Shown piece after piece: positions 24,501-34,111 of a DNA stretch of 52,383 nt. The position numbers and the translations under genes were made by a program. How positions within the stretch are numbered: position 1 is the first letter of the stretch; every line of letters begins with the position of its first letter. The DNA comes from Bacteroidales bacterium (GTDB lineage: Bacteria > Bacteroidota > Bacteroidia > Bacteroidales > P3). A model generated the notes under the pieces. It ran no database searches. It was not told the DNA's origin and was given only the letters and a program-made list of their open reading frames with translations. The stretch lies in contig JAFSQF010000052.1 in assembly GCA_017446745.1 (NCBI GenBank), positions 1 to 52,383 of the forward strand. The letters are read 5' to 3'.

Positions 24501-26426
24501 ATACAGGAGTACTTCGTTGCTCATCTCCTGAACAACAAGAGTGGGGGCGTCGGGGCCGTCAAGAACCTTGAAGCAGTTCTCGAAAAGAGCCTGGCAGACA
24601 TCGTCAATTTCGCGAAGCAGACCCACAGACGACCAGGGATTGTTGTCGGTGGCCTGAGCGAAAGGAATACCAACAGTAATGTAGTTAACAGCACCGGGTT
24701 TCAGGGTGAAAGGACCGGCAGACTGCATGAAACGGCGGTCGCCAGGAGTAACGTTTGTACCCGAAGTCACCTCGGTCCAGTCGTCGGGGTTCTTGTCGGG
24801 AACAACACCATTGGTGCCCCAATGCAAGGGGTCGCTGTCGTCGGGGAACATGAAATCGCAGTCGAGGTCGGTAGTTCCGGCAGAAATGGCGTTACCACCA
24901 TATTTCATGTGCTGGCCGTTCTTCCAAAATCCTTTCAGATAGTTGTAATAGTCGGTAGCCTTCGACGGCTCTCCGTTGATGGAGTTGGAGCTGTTCTCGT
25001 AGTACACGAAACGGCGCATACCAAAACGCTCATCGTCAATAATGTTGTTGCCGAAGTTGACACCATTGATGGCGCAGTTGCCAATAGAGTCGTCTTTCTG
25101 GAAATACCAAGCCAGAGGATAGTAAAGGTCGGCATCATCTGTCAGGCTGATAGTATCGTAGTTGACACCGTCGGCAAGGAGATAGTTGGCAAGTTTCTCG
25201 GGATAGTGGACACGCATCTTGTCGATGTCGATCTTCGGGTTGTCCTGACCATCAGGATCCATATAGGGGCCCTGGAAGAAGTCAATACCCACAGCAGGAG
25301 GCGTACCGCTGAATGAGCCGGTACCGGGGCCATCCTCGCCATCGCCATTGTAGCAATAGCCAAGACCACGCTTCACATCGCAGCCGATGTAGTCATCGTA
25401 GCCATAACCTAAGTCCGGGTCGACCCACTGGCTGAAGTAGGTGTTCTTAAGTTCATAGGTCGAACGGTTGATGATTTCGTAGGAATAGAAAGTCATGTTG
25501 TTGATCTCGTCGTTGGTGGAGAAGGCGAAAGCCTGAGCACGGATTTCGAGACCAATAGGCTGACCTTTCGACTCGGTATGGGTGTTACCCATATCGTTGA
25601 ACACCCACCAATTGGTCTGGTCGCCCTTCAGCACCTGGTCAGAAAGCAGACCAGTACCGCGGTTGACGATACCAAGCGAGTCCTCCATGGTACGATAGGG
25701 TACGTAATTCTCACCGGGTTTCAGGTTGGCCTTAAGAGTACGGGGACAGAGCTTATTATCAAAATCATAGTAAGGGTAGTCACCATTCTCGGGTTTGTAG
25801 GCACCGTCGCCATCAGCATCGAAGAAAGGAGCGAGGTAACGCGACTGGTTGTTGCTGGCCCAATCGATAGGATGTGCCGGCCAATCCTTGATGATGGAAG
25901 GAATCACGAGTTCGTCGGCTACGAGAACAGGCTGGTCGCCAGTATAATCGAACTGAGACATGAAGTTGAGCACCTCGGCCTGAGTGATTTTGAAATGGCG
26001 GTCGTAGTCGTTGCAGGTCTTTCGTGTCACCTCGGCGGAATTCAGTGCCAGAGGACCCGGCCAGTAGTCGTCGCCATCCTGACCGAAGCGCAAGGCGGCG
26101 ATACGAAGCTGGTCGTTGACGTCGGTACCACCAATCCACAATGCGGCGCAGTAGAGAGGTGTAGAGGTACCATCTTTAGGAATGTGATACTGCGAGATGC
26201 TACCGTCATACCACATGTTGCCATATCCATTAATCAGGGCGCGCACGTTGTTGACGTTCAGCTCCGCAGTACTCTGAGCTCTTTTGCACTCAGCGGCTTT
26301 GGACTGCACGGCAGTCTTCGTGGCTGTCGATTTCTTGCACGTGGTGCACTCTCGAGCCACTGCAGTCCCCACTGTTGATGAGAACAGCAAAGCCAATAAG
26401 ACTGTTTTAATAAATATATTTTTCAT
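21564..26426 (-). CDS. 1620-aa secreted protein with FlgD-like/T9SS C-terminal region
   Basis: The signal peptide ends near residue 24. A short Cys-containing segment (RECTTCKK...AECKR) follows, and then a region with the widespread Bacteroidetes motif NGYGNMWYD...ALWIGG...DDYWPGPL (about 60-130). The middle is very rich in Asp, Asn, Gly and Tyr, with many Ca2+-loop-like DxDxDG motifs (for example DADGDG). The last ~90 residues are a FlgD-type Ig fold: VPNPYYSYSAYE, then YTVDGTLVRTL, then GIPIAGGLYLIHF. They end in KWFGTMRPVDMSGFQF. To my recollection that tail recurs in similarly sized proteins encoded next to TonB receptors. Secretion by T9SS is likely, aided by the adjacent PorV/PorQ-like protein. 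No enzymatic domain is recognised. It lies 29 bp after the receptor gene. Confidence 0.75.
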   Translation of the reverse strand: MKNIFIKTVLLALLFSSTVGTAVARECTTCKKSTATKTAVQSKAAECKRAQSTAELNVNNVRALINGYGNMWYDGSISQYHIPKDGTSTPLYCAALWIGGTDVNDQLRIAALRFGQDGDDYWPGPLALNSAEVTRKTCNDYDRHFKITQAEVLNFMSQFDYTGDQPVLVADELVIPSIIKDWPAHPIDWASNNQSRYLAPFFDADGDGAYKPENGDYPYYDFDNKLCPRTLKANLKPGENYVPYRTMEDSLGIVNRGTGLLSDQVLKGDQTNWWVFNDMGNTHTESKGQPIGLEIRAQAFAFSTNDEINNMTFYSYEIINRSTYELKNTYFSQWVDPDLGYGYDDYIGCDVKRGLGYCYNGDGEDGPGTGSFSGTPPAVGIDFFQGPYMDPDGQDNPKIDIDKMRVHYPEKLANYLLADGVNYDTISLTDDADLYYPLAWYFQKDDSIGNCAINGVNFGNNIIDDERFGMRRFVYYENSSNSINGEPSKATDYYNYLKGFWKNGQHMKYGGNAISAGTTDLDCDFMFPDDSDPLHWGTNGVVPDKNPDDWTEVTSGTNVTPGDRRFMQSAGPFTLKPGAVNYITVGIPFAQATDNNPWSSVGLLREIDDVCQALFENCFKVLDGPDAPTLVVQEMSNEVLLYITYENPASNNYGEKYDEEDASILKSYPDDLRHYKFEGYQVYQLADANASVADIGDETKARLVFQCDVENYYDAITRIDTIALPTGGFRYDTTFNDNPILGIGRLVNYTQNSSTGLLTGKIMVDGANAGIQHVVRVNIDRFATGTNTALVNNKEYYYIAVAYAHNRYKEYSQTDPTKLDGQKEPYLAGRKNEYGGLISPVVAVPHDPASENGGTIIQATYGLCPNITRIEGYGNGGSVLRITDESIASIMGDSNVAPTPYRGVFNSSIGGLDLSTMGQNPAVIQNPRYEQNAGPINVRVIDPLNVKQGQFYIKFNGYDDNAKWVIENADTTKPLFVRTTDFGSDTVWSDTADFTISRYNEQLFLDLGIAVAITNPKAVATNRVFHSSKKKIYGGLVNDGVVLSATMNFQNPEHQWLSGIYDDDAYPFYNWIRSGIQFAANSVEEFIGRTTALSAVDETYLDEDFYKEIVDDTNQASTSRVETGGIDKYQVFEKVLGGTWAPYGLTSFRDYHPAFSFHYYQTPQNVLDSLRSAGFIANTDASYYGNVRRTMEFSTNKSLMFNDLSKLPSVRVVITKDTSKWTRCPVIEMCDDYTQSEGNARRFQLRKHHSIDKFGDTTTAESNYINSYGMGWFPGYVINLSTGERLNIIYGEDSRYVQYNGRDMMWNPVSTEQVGAGNYVIGGRHYIYILNAMTQMFPRFHVEPQGASNPNFNYRTPSYDGGEWARKMLSSLDHFFECPYTNPADVKKYYQNFNQGLIKHASSTYVVPIRDSAAFLFSTVSWVNMPIARETINNPAYDIPTTVTIDLNVNNRYGNYYGNNATNTMRFDDPVTHTGRQPLNGNNPMYMFELTENEMTLTNQAVENARESFVDSILEAIYVVPNPYYSYSAYETKSQLETKVRFINVPERSKITIYTVDGTLVRTLSMPEGSTTIDWDLHNATGIPIAGGLYLIHFNCPGIGERVVKWFGTMRPVDMSGFQF

Positions 26427-26455
26427 CTCTTATTAATTTTTCTCATTAGGATAGG

Positions 26456-29400
26456 TTAGAATTGGTATGTCAACGTCACACGGATGGTACGCGGGCTCGA
26501 CCAGTTCCAATAATTATTGTTGAGCATGATAGTGTACATGTCGCGATACGACTGCGGGTCGAGATAGGAGTTGATAACCGACTGGGTCTCGGGGTCGGTG
26601 AGGTAACCATTGTCGGAGGGGTTACCGGTAACGCCGAAGACGTTGACCACATTGCGGATATCAAACAGGTTGTTGATAGTGACAGCAGCATTGAGGGCTG
26701 TCGGTTTGGTTTTCTTACCTTCACGCTTGATCTCGATAGGCCAGGTCTTGTCGACAACCACATTGAAGTAGAAGCCCCAGGGCAGACGGGCACCGCGGTA
26801 GCTACCAACTATGGTGCTCTGCGTGTTGCTGAACTGGCGTGTATAAGGAATACCAGACTGAGCGACAGCAAGGAAGTTGATACCGAAGTTCTCAAAAGGA
26901 TAGATATCTTTCTTAGTCAGATTGCCATCCTTATCCTTAACGGCACGGGTAATCTTCCATCCCTCGCCCTTGCCAAGACGATAGTCGACATTGGCCTTGA
27001 ACTCATGACGACGGTCATCACTGATAGGATTCAACATCTTAAGAGTGGTATAACCCTCCTTGATAAGCTCCGACATGGTGGTGGCGGAGAGGTAGGTCTC
27101 TTCAGCATACTGAAGGGTATAGTTGGCGTTGATACGTACATTGTTGCTTTGGCGCATATCAAAGGCCAGCGAGAAACCCTTGGTGGTTTTGAAGTCGAGG
27201 TTGTCGTAAGAATAGTAGCTGGAGTTGGGGTCAGCACCGGCATACTGGACAAGCTGTATAAGGTCGCGCGTCTCTTTATAGTAGGCCGAAAGGCTGATAG
27301 CAGCGGTCTTAGCCTCGTTAAGAGCCTGCTGGAAACCAAGCTCATAGTTGGTGATGCGCTCGGGCTTCAGGTTGGGGTTGTTGATGGCACTGGTCTGCTG
27401 GGTCATGAACAGGTAGCTGAAATAGTCGGCCTGCCATCCCGAAGAAGGACGACGCGCAATAATGTCATAGTTGGCCTTGAATTGCGACATGTCGTTGACG
27501 GGGAACGAGAAAGCGATACGAGGCTGAACAATAACCTGCGGGTCGTAATCCTTGAAAGCAGACGCCTTGACATAGTTGCCGCTGGAGTTGACCTCCATAC
27601 TCTCCTTGGTACGATAGGGAGTGGGCTTACCAGACTCACCACTAATGGCGTTAGGTGTAGAGACCTCAACACCACTGGCGTTGTACCATGTGCTACCGTT
27701 ACGATAGCCACGGACGGTAGGTACGCGAGTGCCATCGTCGCCAGTGCTGTAGTCGTCGACATACACCACCCAGTCGTCACCAACAATCGAGGGGAAGTCG
27801 TGACCCGTGGCACCAAAACCGGTATTGTAGTCCGCTCCGTCTTCACCAGACACAAGACGTGCCTTGGTATAAGAATCGTAAAGCAGATAGGGGTCTTTCA
27901 GCACCATCTGGTTGCCGTCATAATAGTCGACACGAACACCGACGTTGAAGATAAGGTCGGAAAAATAGAACTTATCCTGCACATATCCGGCAGCATAGAT
28001 TGGCGAGAAAACCGGGAGGAATTGTTTGGTGGGGTGACCGCTTCCAACAGGATCGAAGAAGTCGTCAAGATTCCACGAATTGGAACGATAACGAGCACCG
28101 GTATGGTCATAGCCATAATAGCTTACGTACTGGTTACCATTATTGAAAAGCTCGTCGGCGGAGAACATATTCATGCCACCAAAACGCTCATAATAGTCTT
28201 CCGGCGAAATGCCGTCGACGTTAATCCAGGTCTTGTCGCTATAATCGCCAAACACATGGACGCGAAGAGTGGAGTCGAACGTGGTTTGAATACCCGGCAG
28301 ACGCTCAAAGTCGACATACAGTTCGGAATTGAGGAAGTATTCGCGCAAGGGGGTGGTGGACAGCTGAATGATGTGAGCATTGGCGTTGTTGCGCATCAGC
28401 GTCCACAGCGAGTAGGCCGAGAGGCCATAGCTGCGCGAAGTGTACTGGTCGTACTGGAAACCAATCTCCAGGTCGTGTCCCTTGACGGTGGCAGCAGCCT
28501 TGGCCGACACATAATAGTAATTATTCTCAGCTTTGGAATAGCTCGACACCTGAGAGCCCACATTGTTGAAAGTGCTATAGATGGGGTCAGGAGCATCACC
28601 GTTTCTGAGACCCTTCAATTCAAGGATATTATCAAAGGAAGTCAGATAGCCGGCAAGCTGAGGCTGATTCATCAGCCATGTATTGTAGTTGGCAAGAAGA
28701 GGATTGTAGGGCGACGGTTCGAATTTCGACATATCAACGTTCTCAATCCAGCTGTCTTGCACATGTGCCGTTTGTATAGTACCACGATAGTTGTAGTCGT
28801 TGACGACAGTGTAGTGGGGCGACTGTGTACGCTCGAAGGTACCTACGTGACCATACTTGAAGACATTGTCGCCGAACTGCTCGTTGTAGTTCTTCTGAGA
28901 ATAGCGGTTGTACATGGCAGTAATGTTGTACATAACCCTCGAAACCGCTGGCTCTATTTTCTCGTCAGGATTCGTCTCGCTGGTAACCGTCTCTGGGTCG
29001 GCAAAACGCTGGGTGAAGTCAGCTGTGATGACGAAATTGTGGGTCTTGTAGACACCGTTTGCCTGATTGTGGAGGTTCAACGGGAAAAAAGAGCGCTGAG
29101 TATTGTGACCATAGCTGTAGTCATATTCCGCTGTGAGCACAAGAGAAGTGAGGTCGGTGAAACGGAAGTCAAGAGCCCCTTGGAGGTTGATGGAATAGCT
29201 TCCAAAATTAGGTGCATCATGGCTCGTGAAATAGTTGCGGCCATTGGGGCGCTTGATGGTAACGAAGTCCGACTCTCTGAGGTATTCGGCCTCATAGTTG
29301 ATAGTACCATTAATGGGGTCGTAACGCAGAGGGTTCTCCTCAATATACTTCACCTTGTCGTCGTCGACGACAAGCAGACGACCGTCCTTCGGACGATAGG

Positions 29401-30268
29401 TGCTCCATTTTGTATAGGCACCGGTACCGGTGAAACGGTAGCCGATGAAAGGGCGCTCACCTGTGACCTCACCCTTATCGTTTTTGATGGGGATTTTCAC
29501 CAGCGGGCCGGTCAGATAGAGGTCAAGACGATTGTAGAGGCGGTAGTCGAGATAAGTCTCATATTTCGCAATACCGAACATTTTTGTTGAAGGCGGTTTC
29601 AAGGTGATAATCTGCGTACCACCGATAGCCTCACCAATGGAAGCCGGTGTACCACCGAGAACCACCTGGATTTCGGCAATGGCCTCCTTGGGAACATTGA
29701 CACCGGTACGAGTACGCACGTTACCCACCTGGGTAACCATGTTGCCCTCACCACGGGCCGAACCAGTACCGCCATCATCAAATCCGACACCGGCCACGGC
29801 GGCCACAATACCCTCGACCGAGTTGGACGGCATACGGCTGATATCGTCAGCCGACAGACGCGTACCCGATTCAGGGGCTCCAATGTCGATGACAGGAACT
29901 TTCGTCGCAACCACCTTGACAGCTTCAAGCTGCGTTCCTCCTGCCGACTTACCAAGCGACTGGTTGAAAACAGTGAATCCCGAAGCTTTCACATCAATCT
30001 CAGTCCTCACAGTAACATAGCCCATATAGGATACCTCGATGTAATACTTGCCGACCTGTACACCCTTCATGTTGTAACTACCGTTGTAGTCAGTACGGGC
30101 GCCGGTAACAAGAGCATTCGTCTCGTGATCCTTAAGGACAACGTTGGCACCAATCAGAGGTTCACCATTCTTCTCGTCGGTGATGTCTCCTCTGACGGAC
30201 CCTTGTGCTATAGCCGCCACGTGTGCAGCCAATAGCAAGCCGATCGTTAATAGTACCTTTCTAAACAT
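26456..30268 (-). CDS. TonB-dependent outer-membrane receptor with N-terminal carboxypeptidase-like domain
   Basis: This 1270-aa protein has a signal peptide (to about IAQG, residue 22). A carboxypeptidase-regulatory-like beta domain covers about 23-105 (GSVRGDITDEKNGEPLIGANV). The plug domain covers about 120-250 (RMPSNSVEGIVAAVAGV and VVLGGTPASIGEAIGGTQI). A large barrel ends in Phe (TLTYQF). No SusD partner is encoded nearby, so this is not a standard polysaccharide-utilisation locus. Instead the next genes encode a 1620-aa secreted protein and a PorV/PorQ-like barrel. The receptor may import a ligand handled by the secreted partner, or serve in its assembly. The substrate is unknown. Confidence 0.85.
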   Translation of the reverse strand: MFRKVLLTIGLLLAAHVAAIAQGSVRGDITDEKNGEPLIGANVVLKDHETNALVTGARTDYNGSYNMKGVQVGKYYIEVSYMGYVTVRTEIDVKASGFTVFNQSLGKSAGGTQLEAVKVVATKVPVIDIGAPESGTRLSADDISRMPSNSVEGIVAAVAGVGFDDGGTGSARGEGNMVTQVGNVRTRTGVNVPKEAIAEIQVVLGGTPASIGEAIGGTQIITLKPPSTKMFGIAKYETYLDYRLYNRLDLYLTGPLVKIPIKNDKGEVTGERPFIGYRFTGTGAYTKWSTYRPKDGRLLVVDDDKVKYIEENPLRYDPINGTINYEAEYLRESDFVTIKRPNGRNYFTSHDAPNFGSYSINLQGALDFRFTDLTSLVLTAEYDYSYGHNTQRSFFPLNLHNQANGVYKTHNFVITADFTQRFADPETVTSETNPDEKIEPAVSRVMYNITAMYNRYSQKNYNEQFGDNVFKYGHVGTFERTQSPHYTVVNDYNYRGTIQTAHVQDSWIENVDMSKFEPSPYNPLLANYNTWLMNQPQLAGYLTSFDNILELKGLRNGDAPDPIYSTFNNVGSQVSSYSKAENNYYYVSAKAAATVKGHDLEIGFQYDQYTSRSYGLSAYSLWTLMRNNANAHIIQLSTTPLREYFLNSELYVDFERLPGIQTTFDSTLRVHVFGDYSDKTWINVDGISPEDYYERFGGMNMFSADELFNNGNQYVSYYGYDHTGARYRSNSWNLDDFFDPVGSGHPTKQFLPVFSPIYAAGYVQDKFYFSDLIFNVGVRVDYYDGNQMVLKDPYLLYDSYTKARLVSGEDGADYNTGFGATGHDFPSIVGDDWVVYVDDYSTGDDGTRVPTVRGYRNGSTWYNASGVEVSTPNAISGESGKPTPYRTKESMEVNSSGNYVKASAFKDYDPQVIVQPRIAFSFPVNDMSQFKANYDIIARRPSSGWQADYFSYLFMTQQTSAINNPNLKPERITNYELGFQQALNEAKTAAISLSAYYKETRDLIQLVQYAGADPNSSYYSYDNLDFKTTKGFSLAFDMRQSNNVRINANYTLQYAEETYLSATTMSELIKEGYTTLKMLNPISDDRRHEFKANVDYRLGKGEGWKITRAVKDKDGNLTKKDIYPFENFGINFLAVAQSGIPYTRQFSNTQSTIVGSYRGARLPWGFYFNVVVDKTWPIEIKREGKKTKPTALNAAVTINNLFDIRNVVNVFGVTGNPSDNGYLTDPETQSVINSYLDPQSYRDMYTIMLNNNYWNWSSPRTIRVTLTYQF

Positions 30269-30310
30269 ACTTGTTGTTTTTGAGAGAGTTTATGATTTAT
30301 TTACTTATAT

Positions 30311-30724
30311 TCAAATATTGACACGTTCTAAAATGGTTTGATATATAAAAGCCTGGCGGAGATCGAAATTGCCGGCAAACGCCGGGTGTTGTACTTCTTG
30401 CACAGCAGTCTCTGGCATTCCATGCTCTTCGACAGCGACGGGTTCCGAGGGGTTCTCCACCTCGTCGGCATCAAGCGTCTCGTAACTGAAATATTGATTG
30501 CTTTCTTCATCGGCGGGCGCGGCGGCTTGCTGCTCCTCGCCGAAAAAGTCAGCCCACGTCTCATCAGTCTCCACGTCACCATACTGGTCAGCGGCAGGCT
30601 CGTCGGCAGGCACGTCAGCGGCAACATCGCGTGGCGAAGCCTTCTTACCGAATTTCTTGCCTCCGGTAAGAAGACTCCCCACACTCAGTATGGCTATGAC
30701 TGCTATGAGCTCTATCAAATCCAT
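30311..30724 (-). CDS. Small acidic single-pass membrane protein next to secDF
   Basis: This 137-aa protein has one N-terminal hydrophobic helix (about residues 3-20), a short basic patch (KKFGKKASPR) and a long acidic low-complexity stretch. The C-terminal motif is FDLRQAFIYQTILERVN. To my recollection, small Bacteroidetes proteins with this tail (FDxRxAxIYxEILxR) are often encoded beside translocation or cell-envelope genes. The function is unknown. It lies 18 bp after secDF and 42 bp before the TonB receptor gene, all on the minus strand, so it is probably co-transcribed with secDF. Confidence 0.7.
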   Translation of the reverse strand: MDLIELIAVIAILSVGSLLTGGKKFGKKASPRDVAADVPADEPAADQYGDVETDETWADFFGEEQQAAAPADEESNQYFSYETLDADEVENPSEPVAVEEHGMPETAVQEVQHPAFAGNFDLRQAFIYQTILERVNI

Positions 30725-30742
30725 TTCGATGTCCGTTAGCTA

Positions 30743-33700
30743 TTATGCCTGTGCCTCCTCACCAAACTTTTTCTTGCTCACTTCATACACCAGCGGCGAG
30801 GCAAGACACACGGAAGAGAACATACCACATACAATGCCTATCAACAAGGCAAAGATGAAACCACGGATAACCTCACCACCGAAGATGAACATCATAAGCA
30901 AGGTGAAGAATGTGGTTCCCGAGGTGTTGATGGTACGTGCCAACGTGGCGTTGATGGCATCGTTCATATTCTGCATGAAGCTGCGCTTGGGATAGAGATT
31001 GCGGTTCTCGCGCACACGGTCGAAGATAACCACCGTAGCGTTGATAGAGTAACCGATGATGGTCAACACTGCAGCAATGAACGACTGGTCGACATCAAGG
31101 CTGAAAGGCAGAAGTCCACGCAGCAGAGCGAAGAGACCGATAATCATGATGGTGTCGTGTGCCAAAGCGACGACACTTCCGATACCGAAACGCCAGCTCT
31201 TGAAGCGGATACCTATGTAGGCGAAAATCACGAGCAGACCGCCGAGGACAGCGAGGATGGAAGAACGCTTCATGTCGGTGGCCATGGTGGCCTCGACCTG
31301 CTCTGACTGTATAATACCATAGGGATAGACATCGGCGCTGGCGAACTGCTGCATGGTAATCTCCTTGCCATTCTCGGTGACACCGAAATAAGCCTTGGTG
31401 CCTTCGAACAGCTTCTCGTTGATGACCATCTCATCGGTAATGGTGTCGTTAGCACCGAGCTGATGTGCGGCGCGGTACTCGTCGTAGTAGTCTTCGGCCA
31501 CGATATTCGTGGTTATCTTCACCTGATTGCTGGGTCCATAGCTCTTGACTTCAGGAGCATCCTCGAATTCCTTCGCCAGGCTTGCACGAACGTCAACCAC
31601 GTTGACATCCTTGTCGAAGCGTACCACATAGGTGCGGCCGCCAGTGAAATCAATACCCATTCCCAATCCGCGGGCTATGATACCGATAAGGGCTATGGCT
31701 ATGGCACAGCAGCCTATGATGTAGAAGACCTTACGCTTGCCAATGAAGTCAACATTGGCATTACGCATGAAGTTCTCAGTGAAACTGAACGAGAACGAGA
31801 GTTTCTTCTTATGGTTGAGCATCCAGTCGATGACCAGACGTGTAATGAAGATACTGGTGAAAAGTGAGGTGACAATACCGATACACAGCGTGACGGCAAA
31901 GCCCTGGATGGTGCCCGAACCGAACATAATCAGCACAAGACCCAGCAAGAAAGTGGTGACCTGACCGTCGATAATGGCCGACATAGCGTTCTTAAAGCCT
32001 TCGTCGATAGCATTCGCCATGCTCTTGCCGGCACGAAGCTCTTCCTTTATACGCTCGTAGATGATAACGTTACCGTCGACAGCCATAGCCATGGTAAGCA
32101 CGATACCAGCAATACCGGGCAACGTAAGCACCGACCCTATGGAGGCAAGCACTCCCATCAGCAGGAAGACGTTGGTGATAAGAGCCACTACCGAGACCCA
32201 ACCGCCGCGATTGTAGAACACCACCATATATATAAGTACAATAATAAATGCAAGGATGAACGACACGAGTCCTTTGTGGATGGATTCCTGTCCCAGCGAG
32301 GGGCCAACGACAGCTTCCTGAACTATACGTGCCGGCGCGGGGAGCTTACCAGACTTGAGGACGTTGGCAAGGTCCTTGGCCTCCTCGAGCGAGAACTGAC
32401 CGGTGATAGAAGAACGTCCGCCGGCAATCTCGCCATTGACACGCGGAGCCGAGTAGACCTGGTCGTCGAGGACGATGGCCACGCACTTGCCAACATTATC
32501 GTGGGTGATATTCTTCCAGGCATGGGCACCATCAGAGTTCATGGTCATCGAAATCTCGTTGCCCTCTGTGTTGCTGAAGTCCTGGCGGGCATCGGTGATG
32601 ACGCTACCATCGAGCTTGGCTTTCGGCAGGTTGGTGTTGCGGTCGAAATCTTCAATCTTAATGGCGTATAGCTCGAAGATATTGGAGCCTTCCTCGATGG
32701 GCTTGACCGACCACAGGTATTTCACCTCGCGGGCGTTGACCTTACCGGCCTTGACGCCCTCAGCAATCATGCGGTTGACGGCGGCGGTGTCGGCCTCGGT
32801 GGCGCGGAACACCACCGGCGGGAACGGTGCATAGCCATTGCCGTTCTGGTCGCGAACCGGGACATAGAGCGACATCAGCGGGTGGGCGGCCTTGTAGGCC
32901 TCGCTCTGCGGGTCTTCGGCATTGCTGGCCACGGGGAGGCTGTCATTATTCGATGCCACAGAATCCACATCGGCGGCAGTGCTGTCGGCAGCGGTTTCTT
33001 CATTATTATTACTACGCGAAGCAAGGAACTCGTCGGTGGCGGTGAGATAGCCATACACACGCTGGTATTCGCCAGCCAAACGAGGATCGTTCATGTCGCC
33101 ACTATAGGTGGCCCAGAACTCAAGCTGAGCGGTACCCTTCAGAAGCTTGCGGACACGCTGGGGGTCCTTCACTCCAGGAAGCTCGACAAGGATACGCTCG
33201 GAAGCCTGAAGACGCTGAATGGTGGGCTGAGCCACTCCGAACTTGTCGATACGCTTACGCAGAATTTCATAAGTACGGTCGTATGCGCTGCTGGTCTCCT
33301 CGCGAAGCTTGGCAAGGATTGTAGCGTTGTCGTCGTTGAGGGTGGTGCCCGAGAGCTGGCTGCTGAAATAGCCTGCCAGACGCACATCGGGCTTGATGGA
33401 GGTGATGGCCTCGTAGAAAAGGTTGACGAAATTCTCGTTGACCGATTTCTTTTGCTTCTCCAAAGCCATCTCGATAGCCTTGTTGAAAGTCTCGTCGTTG
33501 GTGTAGTTGGCCAAAGCCTTGACCACATCAACCGTGGAGACCTCAAGCATGACGTTCATACCGCCCTTCAGGTCGAGGCCAAGATTGATTTCGCGAGCCT
33601 GACATTTCTTGTAGGTAAAACCCATCCAGACTTTCTCATTAGCCATGGAATCAAGGAAGTAGGTCTCTTTAGCAGCACGCAACGAGTCCGTAACAATAGC

Positions 33701-33919
33701 GGTCAAGTTTTTCAATTCTGCAGCACTTAAATTGTTGGCAGCTTGCCTCTTCAGGCAAGCATCAACATCTGTTTTGCCCTGCGTGCTTTCCAAATACCTT
33801 GTGGCATTTGCCTTTGCCTTATTTTCTATGTTCCTTGTCACAAAAGAAAAGGACAATTGGAACAAACAAACAAGCACAAAAGAATATGCCAAAAATCTGA
33901 TAAGTCCTTTATTCTGCAT
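30743..33919 (-). CDS. secDF: Protein translocase subunit SecDF (fused)
   Basis: This 1058-aa natural SecD-SecF fusion, usual in Bacteroidetes, uses the proton-motive force to pull proteins out of SecYEG. The SecD half begins with a membrane helix and carries the D1 motif LGLDLKGGMNVMLEV near residue 115, then a large periplasmic domain and six helices. The SecF half starts near residue 730 and carries GIDFTGGRTYVVRF. A low-complexity acidic insert (about residues 300-335) separates parts of the SecD periplasmic domain. It supports Sec export of the T9SS cargo and barrel proteins encoded downstream. TATTTTTG on the minus strand at 33967-33974 is a likely promoter element. Confidence 0.95.
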   Translation of the reverse strand: MQNKGLIRFLAYSFVLVCLFQLSFSFVTRNIENKAKANATRYLESTQGKTDVDACLKRQAANNLSAAELKNLTAIVTDSLRAAKETYFLDSMANEKVWMGFTYKKCQAREINLGLDLKGGMNVMLEVSTVDVVKALANYTNDETFNKAIEMALEKQKKSVNENFVNLFYEAITSIKPDVRLAGYFSSQLSGTTLNDDNATILAKLREETSSAYDRTYEILRKRIDKFGVAQPTIQRLQASERILVELPGVKDPQRVRKLLKGTAQLEFWATYSGDMNDPRLAGEYQRVYGYLTATDEFLASRSNNNEETAADSTAADVDSVASNNDSLPVASNAEDPQSEAYKAAHPLMSLYVPVRDQNGNGYAPFPPVVFRATEADTAAVNRMIAEGVKAGKVNAREVKYLWSVKPIEEGSNIFELYAIKIEDFDRNTNLPKAKLDGSVITDARQDFSNTEGNEISMTMNSDGAHAWKNITHDNVGKCVAIVLDDQVYSAPRVNGEIAGGRSSITGQFSLEEAKDLANVLKSGKLPAPARIVQEAVVGPSLGQESIHKGLVSFILAFIIVLIYMVVFYNRGGWVSVVALITNVFLLMGVLASIGSVLTLPGIAGIVLTMAMAVDGNVIIYERIKEELRAGKSMANAIDEGFKNAMSAIIDGQVTTFLLGLVLIMFGSGTIQGFAVTLCIGIVTSLFTSIFITRLVIDWMLNHKKKLSFSFSFTENFMRNANVDFIGKRKVFYIIGCCAIAIALIGIIARGLGMGIDFTGGRTYVVRFDKDVNVVDVRASLAKEFEDAPEVKSYGPSNQVKITTNIVAEDYYDEYRAAHQLGANDTITDEMVINEKLFEGTKAYFGVTENGKEITMQQFASADVYPYGIIQSEQVEATMATDMKRSSILAVLGGLLVIFAYIGIRFKSWRFGIGSVVALAHDTIMIIGLFALLRGLLPFSLDVDQSFIAAVLTIIGYSINATVVIFDRVRENRNLYPKRSFMQNMNDAINATLARTINTSGTTFFTLLMMFIFGGEVIRGFIFALLIGIVCGMFSSVCLASPLVYEVSKKKFGEEAQA

Positions 33920-34059
33920 ATCTTACGTGTTAAAGTTTTTTTTGGTTTCTGTACATTTTGAATATGCAAAAATAAGAAAAAAAATTCACACTACAACATA
34001 TTTCATCAAAAAAACACATTTTTAAACGTATTACTATAATAATATACTATAAATCAACA

Positions 34060-34093
34060 TTTGCGAGGCATTCAAAAAAAAATAGTATTTTTG
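34060..34093 (+). promoter_or_regulatory. Promoter of radC
   Basis: TTTG (34060-34063) and TATTTTTG (34086-34093) are 22 bp apart, slightly longer than the 19-21 bp norm. The ATG follows 19 bp after the -7 element. Confidence 0.5.
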
Positions 34094-34111
34094 CACCAAA
34101 TTTCAACAGTT

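Noticed and set aside
21693-25316. Two long plus-strand frames (422 and 475 codons) opposite the 1620-aa protein gene
   Set aside because: Same pattern as above: antisense, low-complexity composition and no recognisable motifs.
26462-29590. A 1042-codon open frame on the plus strand opposite the TonB-receptor gene
   Set aside because: It is fully antisense to a well-supported 1270-aa receptor. Its translation is rich in V, I, G and D without domain order, a typical shadow of a strongly codon-biased gene. It has no promoter or signal peptide.
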